Shown: positions 7,907-14,732 of the stretch, in pieces
Numbering within the stretch: position 1 is the stretch's first letter
How the letters are laid out: every line of letters starts with the position of its first letter
From: Corynebacterium efficiens YS-314
GTDB taxonomy: Bacteria; Actinomycetota; Actinomycetes; Mycobacteriales; Mycobacteriaceae
Direction: 5' to 3'
Assembly: GCF_000011305.1 (NCBI RefSeq)
Contig: NC_004369.1
Span: 1,674,001-1,738,000 of the forward strand
Length of the DNA stretch: 64,000 nt
Program-made: the position numbers and the translations under genes
The notes under the pieces: generated by a model
The model's input: the letters and a program-made list of their open reading frames with translations, nothing else
What the model was told of the DNA's origin: nothing
Database searches by the model: none

Positions 7907-9691
7907 TTAGACAGGCGCCGGGGGTTGATCGGATGGTGTCTGCTTGGGCATGTCCTTCTGGCTGACTATCTCTGGGATGGGAGGAGGAATATCCTCCACC
8001 GGGATCTCCGCCACAGCAGCATCTGCCAGAGTGTCCGACGGCTTGTCTTCACCGGATGCATGGGGGCGGACCATCATCGATGCCGCAACCTGGTCGATGA
8101 CATTGCCGGCGGCTATAGCGGGGACTGGCTGGATGGCTGGTGACAGAGTCTCCGGTTCAGGCAGATCCATCTCAGGCACACTAGGCGCACTTGGAACAGT
8201 GGTGTCTTTGCCTTCCGAGGGCTCCAGAGGTTTGAAATCCAGGTGCAGGAACTCCTGGAGTACAAGGTGGGCAACCCGGGTTCCGGTTCGGCGATCCATT
8301 CTCTCCCGTGCCTGGATGATGGCGGTATCGCTCTCCGGGCAATCCCAGTCAGGATCAAGGTATCGGTTCCAATAGCTCAGGTGCGCAACCCCGAGCACCT
8401 GTCTCAGGGAACCAGGTTTACAGGATTTCACCCTGACCTTCACGTCCCGGATGCCTCTGCCGAATGTCGCTGCCACATCTCCACCCACCGGATCCCCGTA
8501 CCAGCGGTAGGCGGGGAAGTAGGCGTTTGACCACCGGGTGACAGCAAAGAGTGCCGCGTGATGCGGTACCAGGGCATCAGGGTTGACGGTACGGCCAGCC
8601 TTAGCATCCTTGTACTTCCCCCCATAGAAGATTCCCCGTCCCACGTCAGGGGGACAGGTGGGATATTCGCGTTCCTTGAAGCTCTTTTTCATGTCTTGCG
8701 GGCCGTCAAACATCAGCCAGTCAGCATGGGCCAGGGGAGAGCTGAGGGTGATGAAGTCGGTGACCAGCCATTTCATTCCCCGTCTGCGACATTCCTGCCA
8801 CAGTTGATGCTGGGTGTCCTGCCATGTGCGCATCTGATCCGGGGTCAACTCATTGGGGAGTTTGCGGATTATGTCATCAAAGCGCAGGGCGAGTTCTGCA
8901 TCCCTAGCAGGATTCTGGGATTGCAGATAGGGGTCGGGATGACGATATTCCTCCCATGCCAGACGGAGGATGTCCAGGCCCACGATGGAGCCGAGGCTGT
9001 GGCCGACCACCACGACCCGTTCGTAGTAGTCCCTCTCATGTATCTCACGGAGGAGACGGACACCCTCATCCCGGATTTCATTGCGTGCCCTGACGTGTTT
9101 GGGTTCGGGAATGAGATAGCGGGGAGGGTCGGAAAGCACTTCCCGGAGGAAGGAGGACAGCAAGGTCCCTATAAGTACCTCGACAATACAGATGCCTATA
9201 AGGATGGCCAAAGTCTTCTCGGTGCCCCAACCGAAGATTTCCCAACCCCTCACGGGTGTGAGAACGGTGACCAGCACGGTGAGGGGGAAAAGTAACACCA
9301 GCAGCTGCAATACGGCAATCCCCAGCCTGACCTGCTTGATATGTCGCCAGAACGGCTTTTTGAATGTATTTTTACGGATCCATTTCCAGGTGTATTGAGC
9401 ATCCCCCGTATCGAAATAATGCGCCCAGTAGAGTTCGAAGAAATCTGTTCTCATACGGTAGGGAACATCGTCATCCTGATCTCCTGTTCTCTCGCTTGTG
9501 GTGAACCGCCGCAGCTCGTAGTTCGGTTGTCCGGAGGCGGTGGTGAGTTCGTAGGGACGACTGTAGAACTGGTCGTCCTTGTGATGGGTCCCTTTGAGAA
9601 AGCCACGGAGGGTACCCATGGGGCGTTGTTCGCCCATTCCGTGAATGATAACGATAGCTTGTCGTTTACCATGTTCGCGTGGGATAGACAT
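7907..9691 (-). CDS. Membrane-inserted alpha/beta hydrolase, unknown substrate
   Basis: A 594-residue protein whose hydrolase fold is interrupted by a membrane hairpin. Seen: an N-terminal strand QAIVIIHGMGEQ (residues 11-22), two hydrophobic segments at about 123-145 and 160-183, the nucleophile elbow GHSLGS at 230-235, then GDPVGG and AHLSYW, which the paralogue also conserves and which could supply the acid and histidine. The last ~100 residues are Pro-rich and probably disordered. I do not recognise a named family. A lipase or esterase acting at the membrane surface is an inference. The DNA looks less G+C-rich than the flanking genes, which hints at acquisition. It diverges from the AlkD-like gene across 544 bp. 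Confidence 0.7.
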   Translation of the reverse strand: MSIPREHGKRQAIVIIHGMGEQRPMGTLRGFLKGTHHKDDQFYSRPYELTTASGQPNYELRRFTTSERTGDQDDDVPYRMRTDFFELYWAHYFDTGDAQYTWKWIRKNTFKKPFWRHIKQVRLGIAVLQLLVLLFPLTVLVTVLTPVRGWEIFGWGTEKTLAILIGICIVEVLIGTLLSSFLREVLSDPPRYLIPEPKHVRARNEIRDEGVRLLREIHERDYYERVVVVGHSLGSIVGLDILRLAWEEYRHPDPYLQSQNPARDAELALRFDDIIRKLPNELTPDQMRTWQDTQHQLWQECRRRGMKWLVTDFITLSSPLAHADWLMFDGPQDMKKSFKEREYPTCPPDVGRGIFYGGKYKDAKAGRTVNPDALVPHHAALFAVTRWSNAYFPAYRWYGDPVGGDVAATFGRGIRDVKVRVKSCKPGSLRQVLGVAHLSYWNRYLDPDWDCPESDTAIIQARERMDRRTGTRVAHLVLQEFLHLDFKPLEPSEGKDTTVPSAPSVPEMDLPEPETLSPAIQPVPAIAAGNVIDQVAASMMVRPHASGEDKPSDTLADAAVAEIPVEDIPPPIPEIVSQKDMPKQTPSDQPPAPV

Positions 9692-10235
9692 AACTTATGA
9701 TATCTCTCACAAAAGCATATGGGAAGAGTCGTGAATTAAATTCTGATCTGCGCATATAAAGGAATAATGAGATATAAATCAGTATTACTACCCATTTCGG
9801 CATCGTGTGGGCCCGGTTTTACACACGTGGACCCGGTGGCCGATTGATTGGCCCACAGGATAAATCGAACCCAACGAAGGGGGGCCGGAGTTTCGTCAGA
9901 AATCCCACACGGGCACACATTCGCGCGCAGCTCGCCCTGCCGCTGGAGGATCGCAGCGGCAGGGCGACAGGGTACTGAAGGATGTTTGAGCGAAAGCACA
10001 GGGCAAGAGGATTGTCGTCCGCAATCGGTGGACAGGTCGAGAGTAGATCTCAAGGAGGAAGGGCTGAAGGGGAGTCGGATCGGGCCAGCCCGAGAGCATG
10101 AGGGAAACATCAGGCGCCGGGCGGCAGTATCAGGGGAGATCCACATCCAGCTTAAATGACATAATGTACATTATCGGACAGTTGGGCATTATGGTCGAAC
10201 TATCTATGCGGACACTCACTGGTAGGTTTATTCCC
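9692..10235. other. Gene-free gap with a perfect hairpin
   Basis: A 544-bp divergent intergenic stretch with A+T-rich ends (9692-9790 and 10130-10235). Short frames inside lack coding character and ribosome sites. The only structure I find is the hairpin at 9932-9967. Confidence 0.55.
9932..9967. terminator. Perfect 14-bp stem-loop, 8-nt loop
   Basis: TCGCCCTGCCGCTG pairs perfectly with CAGCGGCAGGGCGA. No T-tract follows on either strand and no gene ends here, so it may belong to an unannotated RNA or be a protein-binding palindrome rather than a terminator. Confidence 0.4.
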
Positions 10236-10913
10236 ATGAGCTCCCTTGACGCCACCGGCGCTGACACCCTCCGCACCCTGGAGGCTCTCGCTGACCCGAA
10301 GATCCTCGCCGTCAATGAACGCCACGGCGATGATCATGCGGTCAACCTGACAAAGCTCCGTGCCGTGGCCAAAGACCTGAAGAAGAATCAGGAACTCGCC
10401 CTCAGGCTCTGGGACTCCGGCGACACTGCCGGACGCCTGGTGTCCCTGTTGATCTGCCGGCCGAAGGAATTCTCCACGGATCAGCTCGATTCGATGATCC
10501 GTGAGGCACGCACGCCCAAGGTCACCGACTGGTTGATCAACTACGTGGTCAAAAAGCATCCCGACTGGGATGAGCTACGTCGGCACTGGCTGGCAGATCC
10601 AGACGATGCGGTCCGTGCCGCCGGCTGGTCCCTGAACACCTTCGCCATCACAGCCGCGCCCTCCCAGATTGATCCGGATTCCCTCCTGAAAAGTATCGAA
10701 TCTGACATGGCTGATGCGTCACCACGCCTTCAGTGGAACATGAATGAGACCCTGGCCAATATCGGCATCGAGCATCCGGATCTCAGGCAACGTGCGATCG
10801 ACATTGGCGAACGTCTCGGGGTGCTCCGGGATTACCCGACGCCACCCAACTGCACTTCTCCATTTGCGCCGATCTGGATTGAGGAGATCGTCCGCCGCCG
10901 AGAGGCGAAGTAG
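10236..10913 (+). CDS. AlkD-like DNA alkylation repair protein (HEAT-like repeats)
   Basis: A 225-residue, largely helical protein resembling the AlkD/AlkC HEAT-like glycosylase family, which removes alkylated purines. The N-terminus (LRAVAKDLKKNQELALRLWD) matches the family's LRxxAKxLxxNxELAxxLW segment; KVTDWL keeps the aspartate of the catalytic loop and DDAVRAAGW keeps the arginine that contacts the lesion. The tryptophan usually preceding that aspartate is not evident, so activity is uncertain. ATG 10236 matches the family N-terminus; a weak GGTAGG lies upstream. It stands alone, with no adA, alkA or ogt partner visible. Confidence 0.72.
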   Translation: MSSLDATGADTLRTLEALADPKILAVNERHGDDHAVNLTKLRAVAKDLKKNQELALRLWDSGDTAGRLVSLLICRPKEFSTDQLDSMIREARTPKVTDWLINYVVKKHPDWDELRRHWLADPDDAVRAAGWSLNTFAITAAPSQIDPDSLLKSIESDMADASPRLQWNMNETLANIGIEHPDLRQRAIDIGERLGVLRDYPTPPNCTSPFAPIWIEEIVRRREAK

Positions 10914-11309
10914 ACCACTTCCCGATCACATTCTCATAGGCCACTAATTTCGTCACTATGACGTAAATCAATCGGATCCCCCGGAACTGCCCGTTGCGTC
11001 ACCTTTTCGTCATCACCGTCATTCAGGCCTGGCGCACACCGCCTCACTTTCCCCGCAGAGCTTCCAGGCACCCTTTGCCCTCGTCCCTTCCCTCCCGGAC
11101 AAAATTATGAGCCTTCCCCACGTTCACTGGGTCCGACCTGGAGCCTCCACGGAATGTGGCAATTCGAAGGGTACTCCCCTGCCGCTCGATCAATGCGCTG
11201 AAACGCACCCACCCTCTCCTGCCCCAGCCGGCCCCTCACCAAAGGGAAAGCTGCCCTGACCTTAGTTCATCTCGGATATTTTTGTTGCTCCACCCCCGTT
11301 GCGCCCGCT

Positions 11310-11324
11310 GGAGGTCTGACGTCA
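11310..11324 (+). repeat. TGACGTCA-type palindromic repeat, copy 2
   Basis: GGAGGTCTGACGTCA, preceded by a CCCCCG-(GCGC)-CG-CT tract that copy 3 largely shares. Confidence 0.6.
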
Positions 11325-11625
11325 GATTTTAACCATTGATTTATACATTTCACGCCAAGGCCCTCCGACAATGAGGGCTTGAAATTCGCACCGCCAAACC
11401 ACAGTGCAGAATTTCGTCGGAACGCTTCTGCTCCGATGCTCTGCAGCTCCTGCATTGCACGGCGACTTCTCCCAACACCCCTGCCCCCAGGGGAGCAACC
11501 GCGCTGCTCCGTCCCCCAGCTCCGGGACCATTAGGACTCATTCCCCGTCCCCACCTGCCGCTTTCAACCCTGACCCCTTTCCTATCCAGGCTTCTTACAA
11601 CCCGCGCTACCCCCGCGCGCCGACT

Positions 11626-11640
11626 GGAGGTCTGACGTCA
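11626..11640 (+). repeat. TGACGTCA-type palindromic repeat, copy 3
   Basis: GGAGGTCTGACGTCA followed by TTTAT, the complement of the ATAAA flank of copy 1. Confidence 0.6.
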
Positions 11641-11698
11641 TTTATCACCCCTGTAAACCCCGGCGATAAAACCCAACCCCCACATCAGGACAGAGAAA

Positions 11699-11754
11699 AC
11701 CGCCCCCTCGGTCCTCGGTGTCACCCCGGTCGGTGACGAGGATCAGGGGGCGGT
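11699..11754 (-). terminator. Terminator of the yceI operon
   Basis: ACCGCCCCCT (11699-11708) pairs with AGGGGGCGGT (11745-11754), with inner stems closing on GTCACC/GGTGAC. In the leftward direction the stem runs into TTTTCTCT. An iterated-motif variant (CGTCGAAAAGC, 11760-11770) lies between it and the operon's last stop codon. Confidence 0.8.
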
Positions 11755-11779
11755 GAAGGCGTCGAAAAGCCTGCCAGCT

Positions 11780-11965
11780 CTAGGTGTCGGCGCGCGGGCT
11801 CTCGCGGTGGCGGTAGGCGGTGCGCAGCTGCCAGGCGGTCAGTGCGGTGAGCAGAAGGGCGATGATGCTAAAGATATAGGCCGATTCCCACGTCATAAAG
11901 AGGGTGAAACCGAGCAGCACAATGAGACGGAACCACAGTGCGGGAATCATGCGGGCTGCGAGCAT
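11780..11965 (-). CDS. Small two-helix membrane protein after YceI
   Basis: A 61-residue protein with two hydrophobic segments (about residues 9-25 and 28-45) and a basic C-terminus. No function is recognisable. Its ATG at 11965 sits one base past the yceI stop codon (TAA-T-ATG), so translation is probably coupled and it may work with the YceI protein in the membrane. It is followed by a strong terminator. Confidence 0.7.
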   Translation of the reverse strand: MLAARMIPALWFRLIVLLGFTLFMTWESAYIFSIIALLLTALTAWQLRTAYRHRESPRADT

Positions 11966-11966
11966 A

Positions 11967-12767
11967 TTACTTCTCCAGGGCGAGGCGGACGTTGATCTCG
12001 CCCAACTCGGCGATCTTGGCGGCGACGAACTCCGGGGTTTCCACACCGTAGTCGAGGCGGTTGATCTCGATGTCGGAGGCGATGATGACCTGGTCACCGT
12101 CGCGCAGGACGTCGAAGGTGGGGGCCACCTCATTGGTCTGACCATGCACGGTGAGCTCCCCGGGGACCACGACCTGGCCGACGGTGCCGTCATCCGGGAT
12201 CGAGGACAGGTCGACGGATTCGGTGACCTCGAAGGTGGCCGTGGGGAACTCATCGGTGTTGAAGAGCTTCATCCGGACGTTGATATCGCGCTTTTCCTGA
12301 TCGGTGCTGATGTTGGTCATGTCCACCGTGACCAGACCGGAGACCAGGGAGTTGTTGGCGATCTCGATCTCGCCGGTGACACCCGAGGTGGAACCGGAGG
12401 TCGTCTTCTCCTCACCGGGCAGGATCTCATCGAAGGTGAAACCCGCGGAGGTGGTATTGGGGATGGAACCCGGAACCACGCTCCAGCTGCCGTTCATGTC
12501 CGTGGTGGCGGGCTGTGCCCCCTCCGGGTGGATGCCGTCGGTCTTGAGGCCGGGTCCCATGATGAGGGTGTAGATCGGCGGGATCACGGCGACCAGGGCC
12601 AGACCGACGATGAGAATGACGGCGACGACGATGATCGGGGTGCGGAAACGCGGTGAGGCGATGCCGGTGGCGGCGCCTGTTGTCCGTGAGCCCGGTCCCT
12701 GGGAATTCGGGGTGCCAGCGGAAGGGGTGACATCGTCGTGGGGACGATCTGCGGATGTGTTGCTCAT
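11967..12767 (-). CDS. YceI-family lipocalin-like protein, membrane anchored
   Basis: A 266-residue protein: a hydrophilic N-terminus, one membrane segment at about residues 44-68, then an extracytoplasmic YceI domain (about 85-266) that begins with the typical GSWSVVPGS and ends with the D-Y-GV-TPEFVA-KIAE pattern. YceI proteins are beta-barrels that bind polyisoprenoid or other amphiphilic lipids; a role in envelope lipids is plausible but unproven. Its start overlaps the stop of the upstream Zn-finger-like gene (ATGA), so the three genes 13114-11780 form one coupled operon. Confidence 0.85.
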   Translation of the reverse strand: MSNTSADRPHDDVTPSAGTPNSQGPGSRTTGAATGIASPRFRTPIIVVAVILIVGLALVAVIPPIYTLIMGPGLKTDGIHPEGAQPATTDMNGSWSVVPGSIPNTTSAGFTFDEILPGEEKTTSGSTSGVTGEIEIANNSLVSGLVTVDMTNISTDQEKRDINVRMKLFNTDEFPTATFEVTESVDLSSIPDDGTVGQVVVPGELTVHGQTNEVAPTFDVLRDGDQVIIASDIEINRLDYGVETPEFVAAKIAELGEINVRLALEK

Positions 12768-13114
12768 GACCTCAACTTCTCAATTCTTCGAGCCAGTTCC
12801 ACCAATTCGGTGCACAGCGCGGTGACTTCCCGGGCGTTCTCTCCCTCGTCCACCGCGGTGGCGATATCCTCGGCTGCGCACCTGAGCTCAAAGAGGGAAT
12901 CCCGGAGCTCGTCTGCCCGTTCCGGCGTCATGATGACGGCGTTCACGGGGATGGTGGTACCTGAGACACTGTTGCGCTGCTCGTAGGCACGCTGCCGGCA
13001 TGCCTGCTTGCAGTATTTCCTCGGCCGTCCACGACCTGAGGGGGCAATGTCCTTTCCGCACCAGGAACACGTGGGAACCTGTTGGGTTGGGAGTTTGTTC
13101 TGCACGGATAACAC
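12764..13114 (-). CDS. Small actinobacterial Cys-rich motif protein
   Basis: A 116-residue protein with an N-terminal CSWCGKDI...GRPRKYCKQACRQRAYEQ segment, a probable Zn-binding finger of the type found in many short actinobacterial proteins, followed by a helical C-terminal half. DNA or RNA binding is possible but not shown. The frame opens with GTG 13114 or GTG 13105; I cannot choose between them because neither has a good ribosome site, and a TAAT box just upstream suggests a leaderless message. First gene of the yceI operon. Confidence 0.7.
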   Translation of the reverse strand: MLSVQNKLPTQQVPTCSWCGKDIAPSGRGRPRKYCKQACRQRAYEQRNSVSGTTIPVNAVIMTPERADELRDSLFELRCAAEDIATAVDEGENAREVTALCTELVELARRIEKLRS

Positions 13115-13266
13115 ATTAGTCGATCAGGCACCATAGAACGATTCGCGAGTTCACCACCCCATTTATAGGTCTTACCTAACCACTCTCCGAACGGGTGTGC
13201 GGACTTGATCCGCCCACCTGTCGAACCCTGCCGAACCCCCCGCCGAGTGAAAGAGGTAGAATACCA

Positions 13267-13295
13267 GGGAACAAATAGCGCGGTTGATTCGTTAT
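13267..13295 (+). promoter_or_regulatory. SigH-type promoter of rbpA
   Basis: GGGAAC (13267-13272), 17-bp spacer, CGTTAT (13290-13295). This matches the GGAA/GTT pattern of corynebacterial SigH (and Streptomyces SigR) promoters and lies 72 bp before the rbpA start. In Streptomyces rbpA is under SigR, so thiol- or heat-stress control is expected here too. Confidence 0.6.
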
Positions 13296-13366
13296 ACCTT
13301 GTGACTGTAATCAGTGACAGGTGTTGCTGATATCCGCTTTACCGAGGGCAAAGGACTGATACCTAG

Positions 13367-13759
13367 ATGGCAGATCGCGTTCTTCGTGGCAGCCGCATGG
13401 GCGCCGTGAGTTATGAAACCGACAGGGATCACGACCTGGCACCACGCCAGCTTGTGAAATACCGGACCGATGATGGAGAAATCTACGAGGTCCCCTTCGC
13501 TGATGATGCGGAAATCCCCGAGGAGTGGATGTGCAAGAACGGTAAGCTCGGCACCCTCGTCGAGGGTGAGGGAGTGGAGTCCAAGCCGGTCAAGCCCCCA
13601 CGTACCCACTGGGACATGCTTCTTGAGCGTCGTTCCATCGAGGAGCTCGATGTTCTCCTCGAGGAGCGGATCGAGGCGCTGCGTAAGCGTCGTCGTAACG
13701 CAGCCAAGCTGCTCAAGGCCCAGCAGGAGGCCGAGGAGGCGGAGAAGGCAGCCGAGTAG
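13367..13759 (+). CDS. rbpA: RNA polymerase-binding protein RbpA
   Basis: A 130-residue actinobacterial transcription factor that binds the beta subunit and group I/II sigma factors and stabilises the open complex. Seen: N-terminal MADRVLRGSRMGAVSYETD, the central core domain ending in DAEIPEEWMCKNGK, and a C-terminal sigma-interacting helical part (HWDMLLERRSIEELDVLLEERI) followed by a charged Ala/Glu/Lys tail that is somewhat longer than in mycobacteria. The start is ATG 13367. A SigH-type promoter lies upstream and a strong bidirectional terminator downstream. Confidence 0.95.
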   Translation: MADRVLRGSRMGAVSYETDRDHDLAPRQLVKYRTDDGEIYEVPFADDAEIPEEWMCKNGKLGTLVEGEGVESKPVKPPRTHWDMLLERRSIEELDVLLEERIEALRKRRRNAAKLLKAQQEAEEAEKAAE

Positions 13760-13778
13760 CGCCTCCCCCACCTTAAAG

Positions 13779-13822
13779 AAGGCGGTGCCCCCAACCATCA
13801 AACTGGTTGGGGGCACCGCCTT
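13779..13822. terminator. Bidirectional terminator between rbpA and ppm1
   Basis: A perfect 19-bp stem: AAGGCGGTGCCCCCAACCA with its complement, 6-nt loop, between two convergent genes. It begins 19 bp past the rbpA stop. Confidence 0.85.
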
Positions 13823-13837
13823 TGGTGCTCGACTGGT

Positions 13838-13848
13838 GCTTGTCGACG
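13838..13848 (+). repeat. GCTTGTCGACG, non-coding copy of the iterated 11-mer
   Basis: Lies between the rbpA/ppm1 terminator and the ppm1 stop codon, followed by AAAA. Same position relative to a terminator as the 11760 and 50378 copies. Confidence 0.65.
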
Positions 13849-13858
13849 AAAAGACCCG

Positions 13859-14677
13859 CTAGAACCAGTCGTTGCGCTTGCGCCAGTGCTTGTACTCGTA
13901 AGCGACCAGGCCGGCGATCTCCTTGGACAGCTCCTTCGCCTGAGTGGCGCGGTGCTTCAGGCCCCAGCGGGTGACCTCCAGGAGGGAATCCTTGACGAAG
14001 CTGCCATCCAGCTTGGATTCACCGATCTCGCGTTCGGTGAAGGTGATGGGCACCTCGCGGACATCGAAGCCCATCTCCACAGCACGGTAGGCGATCTCCA
14101 CCTGGAAGATGTACCCGGCCTTGGAGAGTTCATCCATGGGCAGGGCCTCCAGGACCTCACGGCGGAACACCCGGTAGCCGGCGGTCATGTCGGACAGCCC
14201 GGTGCCCAGTGCCAGGGAGATGTAGATGTTGCCGCCCTTGGACAGCACCCAGCGGTCCTTCGGCCAGTTGACCACCTTGCCGCCGGGGATGTAGCGGGAA
14301 CCGATGACCAGGTCCGCGCCGTTGTCGATCTCGGCGAGCAGGAGATGGAGCTGCTCGGGTGCGTGGGAGCCGTCGGCATCCATCTCGCAGAGGTTGCTGT
14401 AGTCGCGGTCCAGACCCCAGCGGAAACCGGCGAGATAGGCGGCGAAGAGTCCATCCTTCTCGGTGCGGTGGAGCACGTGGATGTGGTCGTCGGCGGCGGC
14501 CAGCTCATCGGCACGGTCACCGGTGCCGTCGGGGCTATTGTCATCCACGATGAGCACGTCCACCTCCGGGGTGGCGGTGCGCACCCGGTCAACGATCAGG
14601 GGGAGGTTCTCCAGCTCGTTGTAGGTGGGGATGATGACCAAGGTGGTAGCGGTAGCCCCTGGTGCCTCTTTGCTCAT
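13859..14677 (-). CDS. ppm1: Polyprenol-phosphate mannosyltransferase
   Basis: A 272-residue GT2-family glycosyltransferase that transfers mannose from GDP-mannose to polyprenyl phosphate; the product feeds lipomannan, lipoarabinomannan and protein O-mannosylation. Seen: VIIPTYNELENLP, LIVDDNSPDGTGD, the metal-binding EMDADGSH, and the acceptor-side ERxxGxSK motif (here ERE-IGESK). I choose ATG 14677 because AAGGAGG lies nine bases upstream; an ATG 24 bases earlier has no such site. In Mycobacterium tuberculosis this domain is fused to Lnt; here lnt is the separate gene directly upstream, 55 bp away. Confidence 0.94.
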   Translation of the reverse strand: MSKEAPGATATTLVIIPTYNELENLPLIVDRVRTATPEVDVLIVDDNSPDGTGDRADELAAADDHIHVLHRTEKDGLFAAYLAGFRWGLDRDYSNLCEMDADGSHAPEQLHLLLAEIDNGADLVIGSRYIPGGKVVNWPKDRWVLSKGGNIYISLALGTGLSDMTAGYRVFRREVLEALPMDELSKAGYIFQVEIAYRAVEMGFDVREVPITFTEREIGESKLDGSFVKDSLLEVTRWGLKHRATQAKELSKEIAGLVAYEYKHWRKRNDWF

Positions 14678-14732
14678 CGGGGTGGGCCTCCTTGTCCGCA
14701 TGACACGGACCTAGTTGTGAAGATGGATGGGG

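Larger units (their letters stand above)
10914..11698. other. C-rich gene-free region with two repeat copies
   Basis: Nearly 800 bp without a credible gene. The plus strand is strongly enriched in C over G from about 10980 to 11600 and pyrimidine-rich over long runs. It contains repeat copies 2 and 3, 316 bp apart. The short frames present have skewed Pro/Ser-rich translations with no start signals. It could be a decayed region, or hold an untranslated RNA I cannot define. Confidence 0.5.

Noticed and set aside
9848..10159. Rightward frame of about 100 codons upstream of the AlkD-like gene
   Set aside because: It contains the perfect hairpin at 9932-9967, has an Arg/Gly/Ser-rich composition typical of non-coding G+C DNA, and no ribosome site.
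6018..10913. Anti-phage defence island built from the hydrolases and AlkD-like protein
   Set aside because: No nuclease, NTPase, TIR, reverse transcriptase or cyclic-nucleotide synthase is present and the genes are not an operon. The accessory look is noted, but a defence role is not supported.
11404..11736. Rightward Pro/Ser-rich frame in the C-rich gap
   Set aside because: Translation reflects the base skew, spans a repeat copy and part of a terminator, and lacks start signals.
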